Shown here piece by piece: positions 11,650 through 22,389 of a stretch of 64,000 nt of DNA. Every line of letters starts with the position of its first letter. The stretch's first letter is position 1. The notes under the pieces are model-generated. The model was not told the DNA's origin, searched no databases, and was given only the letters and a program-made list of their open reading frames with translations. Source of the stretch: Coenobita brevimanus (taxonomy: Eukaryota > Arthropoda > Malacostraca > Decapoda > Coenobitidae); NCBI GenBank assembly GCA_032717465.1, contig CM064683.1:38475542-38539541 (forward strand). The letters are read 5' to 3'. The translations under genes and the position numbers were made by a program.

Positions 11650-11712
<63 letters not shown>

Positions 11713-11717
11713 CCACA

Positions 11718-11754
<37 letters not shown>
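11650..11754. repeat. (CA)n followed by (CT)n
   Basis: CA run 11650-11710, then CT run 11718-11754. The preceding 11400-11645 is unique AT-rich DNA with nothing recognised. Confidence 0.95.
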
Positions 11755-11928
11755 ATACGATAAACAAACAGTCCATCTACTGGGAAGACGTGGCGGGGAG
11801 GGGAAGCAGAGAGATAGAGTTGGTATTAACATGCAGGGGCCAAGGTATGCAGGGGACGGGGATTGGGCAGCCAGATAGCTACAGGATGGGCAAAAGTTCG
11901 TTTACACTTCCACTGCCTCTACTTCACA

Positions 11929-12110
11929 CCTAAGCACTTCTTCCTTAGCGATTTATTTTTGCATATGGCTAGTTAATATCTTTTTGAACGTTATTTATGG
12001 AGAGTGATTAAAGTGATTTATATAACACGAAACAAGGCAGTAAGGTGGAGTAAGGAAAATAAATCGCCAAGGAAAAGGTGCTAGGGAGCTTCCTTGACCC
12101 GCGAGAACAC
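11929..12110. mobile_element. MITE family A copy
   Basis: Left part ACTTCTTCCTTAGCGATTTA, core GTTATTTATGGAGAGTG. Right end AATAAATCGCCAAGGAAAAG, GTGCTAGGGAGCTTCC and CCGCGAGAACAC. The outermost ~20 bp of the left end is missing or diverged. Confidence 0.65.
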
Positions 12111-12124
12111 CTTAATTAGCTACG

Positions 12125-12425
12125 TCTGTCATCCTTCTCCCTGACGCACCAAGTCAAAGCGAATCATCTATATTTCATTTGTTACTCCACTGCGTCTACT
12201 TCATACTTAGGGCACGTTCGTCACTTTACTCCCTGACGCATCGTATCAGAGAGACTCATCTATGGAGAGGGAATCGTACCAGGCCTCTCTCAGCTTAAGG
12301 AATATTAGCCAGCAGAGGAAAGTGACAAGCAGAAGTGGAAGGGAAACATGCCAGGCCTCTTTCAGCTTAAGGAATATTAGCCAGCAGACGAAAGTGAGAA
12401 GCCAAGAGGTGATTATAGCAAGAGA
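12125..12425. repeat. tandem duplications, periods about 80 and 72 bp
   Basis: CTCCCTGACGCA..CATCTAT occurs at 12139 and 12229. CCAGGCCTCTCTCAGCTTAA begins at 12279 and, with one change, at 12351, a 72-bp period. As 72 is a multiple of three, frames on both strands stay open through the repeat, which explains the open frames here. Confidence 0.65.
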
Positions 12426-12460
12426 ACTTTTTTCCCGACTGTACACATTAATACGAGAGC

Positions 12461-12461
<1 letters not shown>

Positions 12462-12515
<54 letters not shown>
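12462..12515. repeat. (GT)n microsatellite
   Basis: About 27 GT units. Confidence 0.96.
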
Positions 12516-12517
<2 letters not shown>

Positions 12518-12589
12518 AAGGGTGGGGAGAAGGTAGTTTATTCACAACGACGAGTTTACTGATTTGAATGTCGTTAAAACAGACTTACT

Positions 12590-12735
12590 GATCCTCCATA
12601 CCACCCAGCAACATGTCATCAAAACACCCCTGCTAATACCAATACCCCAGTCCTGAATGAGACAGCCCTAGCATGTACTCAACATGGACAGTGGGTATTG
12701 GTGCTGAAGTGGTGACAGCTGAAGGTGTGTGGCGC
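12590..12735 (+). mobile_element. SINE family T body fragment
   Basis: AACATGTCATCAAAACACCC, then GTCCTGAATGAGACAGCCCT, AGCATGTACTCAACATGGAC and GTGGTGACAGCTG. These match the body of the T copies at 16790 (-) and 43120 (+). The tRNA-like head is absent. Confidence 0.55.
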
Positions 12736-12799
12736 GTTGGAGGACAGCTGGACCTGATTAAACGGGCTGATGGTCCAATGCTCAGAGACAGACACAGAG

Positions 12800-12985
12800 A
12801 AAAAACAAATCGCTAAGGAAGAAGTGCTAGGTCTATGAGTAGGTTGGCACGTAACTACCCACCCTAAGCCTGACGGAACCGGGTCACTCTCATGACTCAA
12901 ATATGATGTGCTGGTTGCGTGAAATTCAGTGTGTCTTAGGTATGAGGCAGAAATGAGTCTCCTTGGTTACTAGTCACATCCACTC
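12800..12985 (+). repeat. family A right-end scrap joined to dispersed repeat K
   Basis: AAATCGCTAAGGAAGAAGTG marks a family A remnant. It is followed by GAACCGGGTCACTCTCATG and GAGTCTCCTTGGTTACTAGT, words shared with 42780-43020. Confidence 0.4.
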
Positions 12986-13109
12986 TCCAGTCTGACTTCA
13001 CTTGGCCACCAACTGCGCTGAAAAAGGGCGGGAAACTATGTCTGATATAAATAAATCGACTACAGACATGCGCGCAATGCGAGCTTATTTTGTTCTTGGA
13101 GAAAACTTC

Positions 13110-13440
13110 GAAATTAACCTTCAGTGCAGTCAAACCATTAATCCCAAAGCAACCATTTCACAGGGTATACTCTCGCGTAGTCTCCACACACATCCATCAT
13201 CATTCCAGCCCATCCCACTCACTCCTCTGTCCCCCAGGCTCACACGTCTTCATTCCTCTGACACTTTCAATCTCGGTGGATGATTTAAAATAACCCTTCA
13301 TTACACTTAAACCACAAATCATACAACACAAACTTTCACAAGGTATACTTCCCTGCCCCAGCCCCACCCTTCAACAAATTACCAGCCCGTCCCACCCACT
13401 CCTTTCCTCACGTGCATAGTTTTATTCTTACTACTTTCAA
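13110..13440. repeat. degenerate tandem duplication, about 175 bp period
   Basis: AAACCATTAATCCCAAA..TTCACAGGGTATACT..CCAGCCCATCCCACTCACTCCT is echoed by AAACCACAAATCATACAA..TTCACAAGGTATACT..CCAGCCCGTCCCACCCACTCCT. No gene seen. Confidence 0.5.
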
Positions 13441-13517
13441 AGGAATTTATTAAGCTTACGGGAGACCTGTAACTGGATGGGTTCGATACTGCCTTCGTTA
13501 ACCTTGTCACTGCTATG

Positions 13518-13726
13518 GTATTTATTATAACTTGGCCCAGAATTTTGTCCTTTTGCAGCTTGTTTCACGCGGTTCAGGGGCGTAATAAGACAATACTATG
13601 GTTCTACATGCTTTCCATGGAACTTCTTCGTGACTAGCATCATATTGTACCGTTAATTTCTTGTTGCAGCTCAGTGTTCAAGACGGAGAGAGGCAATTTT
13701 GGGCCAAGTTAGAGTAAACAGGGTAT
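13518..13726 (+). mobile_element. MITE family B copy
   Basis: Left TATAACTTGGCCCAGAATTT; internal GTTCTACATGCTTTCCATGG and CGTGACTAGCATCATAT. Right GGGCCAAGTTAGAGTAAACA ending GGGTA. Both terminal repeats are present. Confidence 0.7.
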
Positions 13727-13775
13727 GTGAGGCCGAATGAAATCGTCTATACTTTACCTATTTATTTATTTATTT

Positions 13776-14020
13776 TATCCTTCGTCATCCAAGTTTTACT
13801 TTTTTCTTTTTCTTTCTTTCCTTTTCTTTTTCTTTTCCCGTCAGGAACGTAGGGGCTTGGAACTAGGCAACTCAGTCACGACATATAAGGCTAGGGTGAC
13901 CAGCCTCACTCTCTCCTGAATGGCATTATATGAGCAATAAACCCCAACCAACTCTCGAATGTAAACCCTCACGAGCTCAGTCTGGCTGGAGCGCCTTAAC
14001 CCACTTAGTCACCAGGCGTC
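13776..14020 (-). mobile_element. SINE family S, near-complete minus copy
   Basis: Minus strand: GACGCCTGGTGACTAAGTGG head, GAGGGTTTACATTCGAGAG (B-box-like) and TTGGTTGGGGTTTATTGCTC. Then GTGAGGCTGGTCACCCTAGC and CCAAGCCCCTACGTTCCTGA. The tail carries AAAG/TTTA runs. About 245 bp. Confidence 0.62.
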
Positions 14021-14026
14021 ATTTGC

Positions 14027-14165
14027 TCATATGGTTACCACCCAGCGTTGTAAATGGCTTCCTGGTTTCCAAGAAACCATTTGGCTTGTCACTCAGTGCA
14101 GTCACCTAGAGGCTGCACTACATCGAGTGAGTGGATGATGGGAGCCTCTACCTACCACCATATGT
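14027..14165 (+). repeat. dispersed repeat W
   Basis: CATATGGTTACCACCCAGCG, GGCTTCCTGG..CAAGAAACC and GCACTACATCGAGTGAGTGG. It is joined directly to SINE S as at 5856/5863, so S and W may be parts of one composite unit. Confidence 0.6.
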
Positions 14166-14195
14166 TCATTTTAACCAGGCGTAAAAAAGTATCAC

Positions 14196-14375
14196 CTCGC
14201 CATCTTGAATGCTGAGTTGAAACGGTAGACTAACGCTAAAATATGGCGCTAGTCACGAAGAAGTGCAGTGGAAAGGATGCAGAGTGGTAGTATTGTCTCA
14301 TGCCGCCACTTGGCCACGGGAAATAAGCTTCAACAGGACGAAAACCTCCACCAAGTTTGAGTGAATGAACTATAG
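14196..14375 (-). mobile_element. MITE family B copy, diverged
   Basis: Reads TAAAATATGGCGCTAGTCAC, GAAGAAGTGCAGTGGAAAGG and AAATAAGCTTCAACAGGACG, the complement of the internal B landmarks. Terminal repeats are degraded (CCAAGTTTGAGTGAATG). Confidence 0.5.
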
Positions 14376-14465
14376 CGCCTGATTCACCCCTTCACCACCA
14401 CGACGCCTTCTGTAAGTCACTCTTCCTGCCGCCAGACGACTGACTCAGCTTAGGGGAGACTCGCC

Positions 14466-14654
14466 CTTATTCTTCCTAGCACCTCTTCCTTAGCGATTTA
14501 TTTTCCAGACTGTCCATTAATATCCTCATTTTTGCTTCGTATATCTTTTTAATGTCGACATAGATTGCATGAATAACACACAGGAATGTAGTAACGGAGC
14601 AGAATAACTCGGTAAGGAAAAGGTGTTTGTAACCTTCCTAACGGCACGAGAATT
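14466..14654. mobile_element. MITE family A copy (first of three)
   Basis: Left ATTCTTCCTAGCACCTCTTC then CTTAGCGATTTATTTT. Right TAACTCGGTAAGGAAAAGGT then CTAACGGCACGAGAATTC. The core differs from the GTTATTTATGCAGAG type. It has CTTTTTAATGTCGACATAGA instead, which is shared with the copy at 48651, so family A has at least two core subtypes. Confidence 0.65.
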
Positions 14655-14691
14655 CAGCCTTTCCTTAGATGGAGGGGTTAGTTATAGATCC

Positions 14692-14894
14692 GTATTGTCC
14701 TCGGTTAAGGAAGCCCCCAAACACCTTTTCCTTAGCGATTTATTTTTGGATTCAGGTGGTTAATATAATTTTGTACGCTATTTATGCAGAGAAAGGCGAT
14801 ATTACAACGATCTAAGCAACACAAAAGACGACAGCAACGTATAATAAGCAAAAGAAATCGCTGAGGAAGAGGTGCTAGGGAGGCTCCTTACCCA
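14692..14894. mobile_element. MITE family A copy (second of three)
   Basis: GTATTGTCCTCGGTTAAGGA..CCTTAGCGATTTATTTTTGG at the left. GCTATTTATGCAGAGAAAGG in the core. GCAAAAGAAATCGCTGAGGA, GGTGCTAGGGAGGCTCC and CCAACGGGAATAC at the right. Ends are inverted over roughly 50 bp. About 203 bp long. Confidence 0.75.
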
Positions 14895-15002
14895 ACGGGA
14901 ATACAATCCATAGAAATACGAGAAGTAATCCATGACAAAATCGCCTGGAAATAAAAAAATAAAATAAATTACAAAAATACGTCATCGAGCTGAAAGGGTT
15001 AA

Positions 15003-15032
15003 AGTGGAAAAAAAAAAAAAAAAAAAAAAAAA
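15003..15032. repeat. poly(A) run
   Basis: 30 consecutive A. It may be the 3' tail of a retroposed sequence, but no element body was recognised before it. Confidence 0.85.
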
Positions 15033-15050
15033 GTAATAGATCCAGTCCCA

Positions 15051-15262
15051 TTTCTCGTCGGTTAAGGAGGCACCCTAACACCATTTCCTATGCGATTTAT
15101 TTTGATTATTACACCTTACTGTCCTCCTCTGTGTTATATGAATTCTTCCGATAAAGCCATAATCTGTATAAACAACGTACAGTAGAATACGAAATCAGCC
15201 ATGACCTAAAATAAATCGCTAAGAAAGTGGTGTTAGGGAGCGTCCTTAACCAGCGAGAATAC
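15051..15262. mobile_element. MITE family A copy (third of three)
   Basis: TTCTCGTCGGTTAAGGAGGC..TATGCGATTTATTTTGATTA at the left. AAAATAAATCGCTAAGAAAG, GGTGTTAGGGAGCGTCC and CCAGCGAGAATAC at the right. Terminal inverted repeats run about 50 bp. The internal sequence is a third subtype. Confidence 0.72.
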
Positions 15263-15282
15263 AAGCTCTAGTTCCATGGTCG

Positions 15283-16340
<1,058 letters not shown>

Positions 16341-16378
16341 AATTATAACCTGAAAGACTGAAGAACGCTTGGTGGTTT

Positions 16379-16650
16379 TTGCTGATTTTCTTGCGTGTCA
16401 TACATGTGGAGAGCTTGGAGAATGAAAGACTGGCTAAAAGGGTGTATGAAAGTGAGGTGGAGGGAGGGAAAGGGAAGGGAAGACCGAGGATGATGTGGAG
16501 GGATGGAGTTGAGAGGTATATGAGAGAGGGGGGAGTGTGTTGGAGGGAGGGTAGTCAAATGGTGGGTGACTGAGCGACTTGGAGACGTTTTGTCTGCGGT
16601 TACCCTTTGAGGCATTAGGGCATCGGGCTATAGACAGATAGACTATACAA
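16379..16650 (+). mobile_element. non-LTR retrotransposon 3' fragment (family Z)
   Basis: A 64-codon open frame reads ..SLENERLAKRVYESEVEGG then GRPRMMWRDGVERYM. The KRVYESEVEG..GRPRMMWRDGV pattern is the basic tail found after the reverse-transcriptase domain of several non-LTR elements. Past the stop, frameshifted residues match the extension of the 3325 copy (CGYPL versus CGHLF). The copy ends in CTATAGACAGATAGAC, a simple-repeat 3' tail. Only this C-terminal remnant is present, with no polymerase motif. Confidence 0.6.
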
Positions 16651-16676
16651 CATATTTGTCATACACTGCTGATCTG

Positions 16677-16678
<2 letters not shown>

Positions 16679-16732
<54 letters not shown>
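16679..16732. repeat. (AT)n microsatellite
   Basis: About 27 AT units. Confidence 0.97.
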
Positions 16733-16735
<3 letters not shown>

Positions 16736-16789
16736 ATATGTCCGACTCTGGGCATAGGCTTCACAGCCTGCTCTCAAGGCCCAGTAGTC

Positions 16790-17036
16790 CTCCTACATAC
16801 CATACACCTCTCTACATGTCACCACTTCGGCGCTAACACCCACCGTCCATATTGAATACATGCTAGGGCTGTCTCATACAGGACTGGTGTATTGGTATTA
16901 GCGGGGGTACTTTTATGACATGTCGGCGGGTCATCTGGTAGATCAGGAAAGTCTGCTTTTTATGAAATTCAAATCCTTAAACTGTTCCCTGCCCCAGCCG
17001 GGATTCGAACCTGGGTCCATCAGGACTGCAGGCCGC
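16790..17036 (-). mobile_element. tRNA-headed SINE family T
   Basis: The minus strand shows GACCCAGGTTCGAATCCCGG. This contains the canonical pol III B box GGTTCGAATCC, with CCCGGCTGGGGC completing a T-arm-like context. The body follows: GACATGTCATAAAAGTACCC, GTCCTGTATGAGACAGCCCT, AGCATGTATTCAATATGGAC and GCGCCGAAGTGGTGACATGT. The A-box half lies under or beyond ATATATAGGCGGCCTGC and is not clear. The copy at 43120 shows the same head-to-body order. Confidence 0.65.
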
Positions 17037-17084
17037 CTATATATATGGTTATCTATTTATTTTGGACGAAAAACCTAAGAACCA

Positions 17085-17235
17085 AAGGCTGAGGGCCTTT
17101 TGCAAAGTATGTCACTTCCAGGTAAAGTTGAATAAAGAATAGGCAAAAATTTCTGTTCATTTCGAGATGTCTGGATCATCGTGCTTAAATGACTGGGGGT
17201 CACAGGCAGTGGCACAGACAGACTAGCACCGTGGC
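17085..17235 (+). repeat. dispersed repeat E
   Basis: ACCAAAGGCTGAGGGCC..TCTGTTCATTTCGAGATGTC and GGGGGTCACAGGCAGTGGCA. This parallels the copies at 29118 and 58068, which read TTCATTT.GAGATGCCTGGA and the same downstream order. Confidence 0.45.
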
Positions 17236-17239
17236 AGCC

Positions 17240-17720
17240 GAGAGCTGTTTTAAGTAACTTCCTTTGTTTTCATTTATGGTCGTACACCTAGACAAAAATG
17301 TGGGTACGCTGAGTCGCATCAGACGCTAGTCCTTACCCTTAAACAAAATGTAGATCCATATTTGTTGAATGCCACGTCTCTGCTATCTTTCAAGGCCAAA
17401 AGTAATAGCAAAACGTGAAGCTTAACAAAGTGTCTTCGCAGTCATTTTCAGGTATATATAATGATATACTATGAAGGTACTCTCCTTGCACCATCACAAT
17501 TATTAATCAGTATCACCCCATTTCACAAAAATGACCAGGCATATGGATAAATTGTGGAAGCCATTTGTGGGTCACGCCAAGTGCACAAATGCGGAATGAC
17601 ACAACTTTTGATTAGGCATAAGACCTCTAGTTTTTCAGCTGTTGTATACGCTGTTCATGACGTTATTCATTCATTCATTTTTTTTGTTTTCAAACTGTGG
17701 GGGTAGAATAAAGGGTCGCC
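17240..17720. other. unique sequence, no gene seen
   Basis: AT-rich, with a short (ATTC)n run at 17664. No exon or repeat copy was recognised. Confidence 0.35.
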
Positions 17721-17724
17721 CACA

Positions 17725-17815
17725 GCCTTACATGTCACCACTCCTGCGCTAAGACCCTCTGACCATACTGACTACATGTTAAGGATGACTCAGGTGGGAT
17801 GGTGCAATGGTGTCT
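17725..17815 (-). mobile_element. SINE family T body fragment
   Basis: ACATGTCACCACTCCTGCGC and ATACTGACTACATGTTAAGG are the complement of the T body end. Confidence 0.45.
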
Positions 17816-17861
17816 GTGTTTGTATGACGTATCGGTGGATCTTGAGGAATATCAATGAAGA

Positions 17862-17862
<1 letters not shown>

Positions 17863-17955
<93 letters not shown>
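17863..17955. repeat. (GT)n microsatellite
   Basis: About 46 GT units. Confidence 0.97.
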
Positions 17956-17957
<2 letters not shown>

Positions 17958-18174
17958 CTGAAAGTGTACGTGTGTCTGTATGTGTCTGTATGCGCGCTTG
18001 AAATGAAGGCCGTTTGAGTATGCGAGTGAGGTGAGTGCGGCTGCGTGCAGAGTTGCGTGTGTTTGAGTCAAGATTAAACAAGAAATACGAGACAGGAGCA
18101 AGAGAAAATTAAAGACCAGGTATACGTACACTAATAACCAATCCCATAAGCTACCCATGTATGTATGTCGTGTA

Positions 18175-18260
<86 letters not shown>
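18175..18260. repeat. (GT)n microsatellite
   Basis: About 42 GT units. Confidence 0.97.
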
Positions 18261-18262
<2 letters not shown>

Positions 18263-18407
18263 GGTCGTGTGCACCGTCATGCTTGTGTACACACGCCTGG
18301 GACGGGAATAACTCGAGGGAGGGGCAAAAAGAGACGAAGCGGTCCAACACGATTGCAGTTCCTGTCTGTTATGATTTTCATGGGTTTCCGCATTGCGTCT
18401 GTCTGTC

Positions 18408-18436
18408 TGTCTCTCTCTCTAGCTTTTCCACCCCCC

Positions 18437-18477
<41 letters not shown>

Positions 18478-18615
18478 TCTCTCTTCAATAACATGCCAAT
18501 CGATTCTCTTCCATCTAGTCATCCATATCGCGCCTGTCATTCCAAGGTACATCAGCTCTTTCTCCCTCCCCCTCTCTCTCTCTCTCCTCTCTCTCTCTCT
18601 CCCTCTCTCCTTATC
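18408..18615. repeat. (CT)n tracts
   Basis: CT runs at 18410-18422, 18441-18484 and 18572-18612, with CCCC interruptions. Confidence 0.9.
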
Positions 18616-18719
18616 TCCCCATCTGGTCTCCACGCATAACGTCCTCCATGGAAAGCCCACGTCACGAAGGTCACAGGGCGTCACCTCAAGAATGATATAA
18701 CACCCATAATTTGCCTCCA

Positions 18720-19440
18720 GGAAACGAGTATTCGGGCAGGGATTTAGGCGGTCCCCCGTCACCTTTCACCCCTCACCCTTCCCCCCTCACCCCCCGCGAG
18801 GACCGCTATCCCTCACCCTTAGCCTCACCCCCAAACTCCTGTCCTTTCATCCTTCGGCACGCCAACCCTCTTTGCCTTCACCCCGTTTCCCTTTTGCTCT
18901 CTCTCTCTCTCTCTGCATAATCACCCTGACTCATTCCCCTGTCATCTTCCTATCCCTCTTCAGTTTCTCCCTGCAGCTTACCCTATTCTCCCTCACCATC
19001 ACTCTTAATAGCTCAATCTTCCTCCCCATCACCCTTTCCCTTCCCCACTCCCCATTGCGCTCATCAATCACCCTGCAGTCTCCCTCAGTCTGCCGTATCA
19101 CCCCGTCTCCTCACCCTTTTTCACCCCACACTCCCTTACAATTTAGATTCATTCACTCTCCCTCACTCTTACCCTCTCCCTGCCCATTCACCGCTTGCCA
19201 CCCTTCTTCCAGCATAATCTCTCTCATCTCCCCTCTCACCCCGCCTCTTCACCCTTTCTCACCCTACGCTCCCTCACCCTTTCGAGCCACCCAGTCTCCT
19301 CTCACATCTTCTCTCTGCCCCATCCTCCACTACGCTCACCCTTCTCGTTGCATGATCACCCTGCTTCCCCTCTTACTCCGCCTCTACACCCTCCCTCACC
19401 CTTCCGACCCTCAATTCTTCCCTGTCCACCTCAAGTCAAG
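18720..19440. repeat. 700-bp pyrimidine-rich CTCACCCTT-type block
   Basis: The + strand is dominated by C and T, with recurrent CCTCACCCTT/CATCACCCT words 20-40 bp apart. This suggests a decayed short-unit satellite. The 218-codon open frame through it (Pro/Ser/Leu/His-rich) is compositional and not a credible protein. Confidence 0.75.
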
Positions 19441-19679
19441 CAAGCCACACTATTTCTTAATATTTCTCAATTTTTTCCTCCACTCGATCACACACAGACG
19501 CAGCCTTGGAGGACCAGCTACAACATAAGTCACGGTAGAGGAAAAAACGTAAGGTCAAGGAGTTGAAGGGGGAAGGAGGGCTGGCTGGTGAGATCACTGA
19601 GTAAAACTGTGATATTGAAATGCCGGGACAGGAGGCGTGATCGAGGTACGTGCTGACTGCCCCCCTGTCACTCACACAG

Positions 19680-19745
19680 AATTCCGCCACACATCGTTTT
19701 TCCCGCTTGCTTGGCGTCACGTCCGCCCTCCCCTTATCGTATCTG
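19680..19745 (+). mobile_element. family B long-variant tail
   Basis: GAATTCCGCCACACATCGTT, GCTTGGCGTCACGTCCGCC and CTTATCGTATCTGAGGCCCC match the tail seen at 20440, 21070 and 22265. No preceding B body is present. Confidence 0.4.
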
Positions 19746-19805
19746 AGGCCCCATTGCTTTCTCTACCCTGAATGAAGCTGTCGGGTTGGTGAATATATTA
19801 CAGCC

Positions 19806-19985
19806 AGAGGGAACCGCCTTCATGTGGTGGTGGCATTGATTTATCTGAGGCGTGGAGCTGCTCGGTTGTATAAACGTCCCTCAGTTCCCTCCCTGTCCCC
19901 TGGAAGGATGATGGTGGACTGCAAGAGAGGCAACTTCAGCCTGCAGTTTACCGGGTTCATGTTCAGGTGAGCCTGGGGATGCAAC
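19806..19985 (+). repeat. dispersed repeat F
   Basis: GAGGGAACCGCCTTCATGTG, GTTGTATAAACGTCCCTCAG, CCCTGGAAGGATGATGGTGG and GGGTTCATGTTCAGGTGAGC. This is the fullest plus copy with those at 34920 and 53299. Confidence 0.55.
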
Positions 19986-20029
19986 TGCTACCTTAACTAG
20001 ATGAAAAGTGTCGTCTTCTTGGCAACTCA

Positions 20030-21140
20030 TTTTACGTAACTTCGTTGAAGAAATCGACGGCTCTAGGTCCTCTCCATAGAACCTCTTCGTGACTAGCCAT
20101 ATCCAGAATTCCACGTCCATCCCTCATCACTCTTGCTTGTTGTTGCGTCCGCCTTCTCATTCTCCTACCTGATGCCTCGTTGGTTTCCCGCCCCGTAATA
20201 AACGTGCCTTGGTGATGAATACAATGGAGTTCGCTTACCTTACCTTGGCCCCAAATTTTCATCTTTTTGCAGCTACGTAGCTCAGTGGCGGAAACGACAA
20301 TGCTACGGCGCTACATCCTTCCCATAGCACTTCATCGTGATTAGCACCATAGTCTACTGTTAAAGCTCAATGGCAGAATAAGATAATACTACGGCTGTAC
20401 GCGTGTATTCTTTCCACAGTACTCCGTGACCAGCGTTATGCAGAATCCTACACCCATCGTATATCCCTCTTGCTTGTCGTAGCGTAACGCCCTTCCCTTA
20501 CAGTATCGTATTTCATGCTCCAATGGTTTCCCGACCAGTAACAACGCTGCCAAATAAACAGGCTAAATTTTAAATATATATGTGCTGTAGTTCATTGATA
20601 TTAATTTGATTCAGCTTTACATACGCTTGCAGTTTACATCACCAAACTAATGAATATATTACATTTTTTTTTACCATAACATGAATCTTTTTCTTTTGGC
20701 GCCTTTTTCATGTGGCTCAAGGAAAATATGACAATACTGCGGTTGTCATCTTCTCCACAGCACTTTTTCGTGACTAGCATTATCCAGAATTCTACCCCCA
20801 CCGTTTATCCCTTTCACTTCTCGTCGTGTACCGCCCTTCCCTTGTATCTGAAGAGGTGCCTGGCCATAGTCCTTTTACTCTAACTTGGCCCAGATATTCG
20901 TCCTCTTAAAACTTTCTGCACCAAATCATAAATATACAATACCTCTTTTACCTTAACTTGGCCCAGATTTCCATCCTTTAGTAGTTACCTCCCGTTGCTC
21001 AGTGGATGAATAAGGTAATACTACGGCTCTGCGTCCTCTCCATGGCACTTCTCTGTGACTAGCATTATCCAGAATTCTGCACCCATCGATTATCTCCCTC
21101 GCTTGCCGTCGCGTCAGCCCTCCTCTTATCAGCAGGAGCG
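20030..21140. mobile_element. cluster of family B copies (long-tail variant)
   Basis: Plus-strand starts are seen near 20236 (CTTACCTTGGCCCCAAATTT), 20870 (TTTACTCTAACTTGGCCCAG) and 20945 (TTTACCTTAACTTGGCCCAG). Each carries parts of the CTCAGTGG..AATACTACGGCTCT..CACTTC.CGTGACTAGCATTA order. An extra tail GAATTCTGCACCCATCG..TTATC..CTTGCCGTCGCGTC follows at 20440, 20785 and 21070. An inverted scrap lies at 20035-20180. The tail replaces the GGCAATTTTGGGCCAAGTTA end of short B copies. Long and short forms may be subfamilies. Confidence 0.55.
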
Positions 21141-21179
21141 GTAGCACAAACTGTATACTGACAGCCAAGGTTCAAATGA

Positions 21180-22050
21180 TATGCCATACATAAGGTACAG
21201 GGGTCCGCGCACTAAAACGCTCGCCAACTCCAGCTTTAAACACATGGACTGAAAGATCTCCGCTGTATACGTGGAAACTGCCCGCAAAACTCTTCAATGA
21301 GTCGAGAAATCGGGTCGCGGAAATACCGATGTTGTTTTCGTTTTCGCTTCTTTCTTTCCTTCTCCATCAGTCATAACTCCAGAACGAATAGCTGCGCACG
21401 AACATGATACACACTAAAAATCTTCGTGACTGGCGACGCGTCTTCCTGTACCTGGAGCAGATTCAAGATCATTACACAAGTTACAGACACTCAAGACCTC
21501 TTCTCAGGATACGTAAAACTCCATGGATTAGCGTTGTACCATTCTGTGTTGGCATTTTACGTATACTGTGTCAGCAATCGCGGTAGAGATTATCATACGG
21601 TTAAATGAAGTTTTATAATAGATCTAATGTTCATGTGGCAGTTAGCTTCCACAAAAATGGTAACTACAACACCAAATTATATTCTAAAACGATTGTTAAG
21701 ATGTAGGGATAGAAAAAGTGGAACAACATGAGATGAAAAGGCACAGAAATACGAGAATATTTGGGATGGGAGAAGATTAAACGTTCTATCCCCGTTACTA
21801 CCTTCCACCAGCTACACACGTTTTGTGAGTGGACGACAGAATGTAGTTAAGAGCATAGAACTGAATCTCCTCCCAACTCAAATGCTTTCTCTTCTCCTTC
21901 TTCGTCTTCCTCTTGTGTCCGCACTTTTTCCATCCCTGCATCTAAACACTCATAACAGCGTATTATTCTTTTGTTTTTCCCCCAATCGAATCTGATGATC
22001 CATTCGATTCTTTCCCTTCCCCACTGTAATGAACCTACAAGTTAATGAAT
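21180..22050. other. unique sequence, no gene seen
   Basis: Contains 60-codon open frames (21404-21608) without recognisable content. Otherwise no feature could be supported. Confidence 0.35.
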
Positions 22051-22054
22051 ATAT

Positions 22055-22375
22055 CTATGCTGTAGTTCTTTTAGCTTAACTTGGTCCAAATAATCGTCTT
22101 TTTACAGCCCATTTCACCCAGCTCATAAATCTGTTCTGTTCATTTTTCCTTTACTTGAAGGAGATTCTCGTCCTTCTGCAGCCTATTTCAAGTAGATCAG
22201 CGGCAGAAAAATACAGCTCTGTAATCCTCTGCACAGCACATATTCGTGACTAACATCGTCCACAATTCTGCATCCATTGTTTAACTTCCCGCTTGCCGTC
22301 GCGTCCGCCTTTCCCTTAACTCATTTCTGGATGGCCCGTTGGCTTCCCGTCACGTCATAAAGCTGCCAGATTAAT
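22055..22375 (+). mobile_element. family B long-variant copy
   Basis: TAGTTCTTTTAGCTTAACTT, GGTCCAAATAATCGTC and GATCAGCGGCAGAAAAATAC. The tail is AATTCTGCATCCATTGTTTA, CGCTTGCCGTCGCGTCCGCC and GGCCCGTTGGCTTCCCG. Confidence 0.55.
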
Positions 22376-22389
22376 TAGTATAATCTGTA

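Noticed and set aside
16995..17025. tRNA gene on the minus strand suggested by GGTTCGAATCC
   Set aside because: Only the T-arm side is convincing and the SINE T body is attached, so a pol III-derived retroposon explains it better.
18872..19528. 218-codon Pro/Ser/Leu-rich frame
   Set aside because: Pyrimidine-rich low-complexity DNA seldom contains stops. No domain, splice or start evidence.
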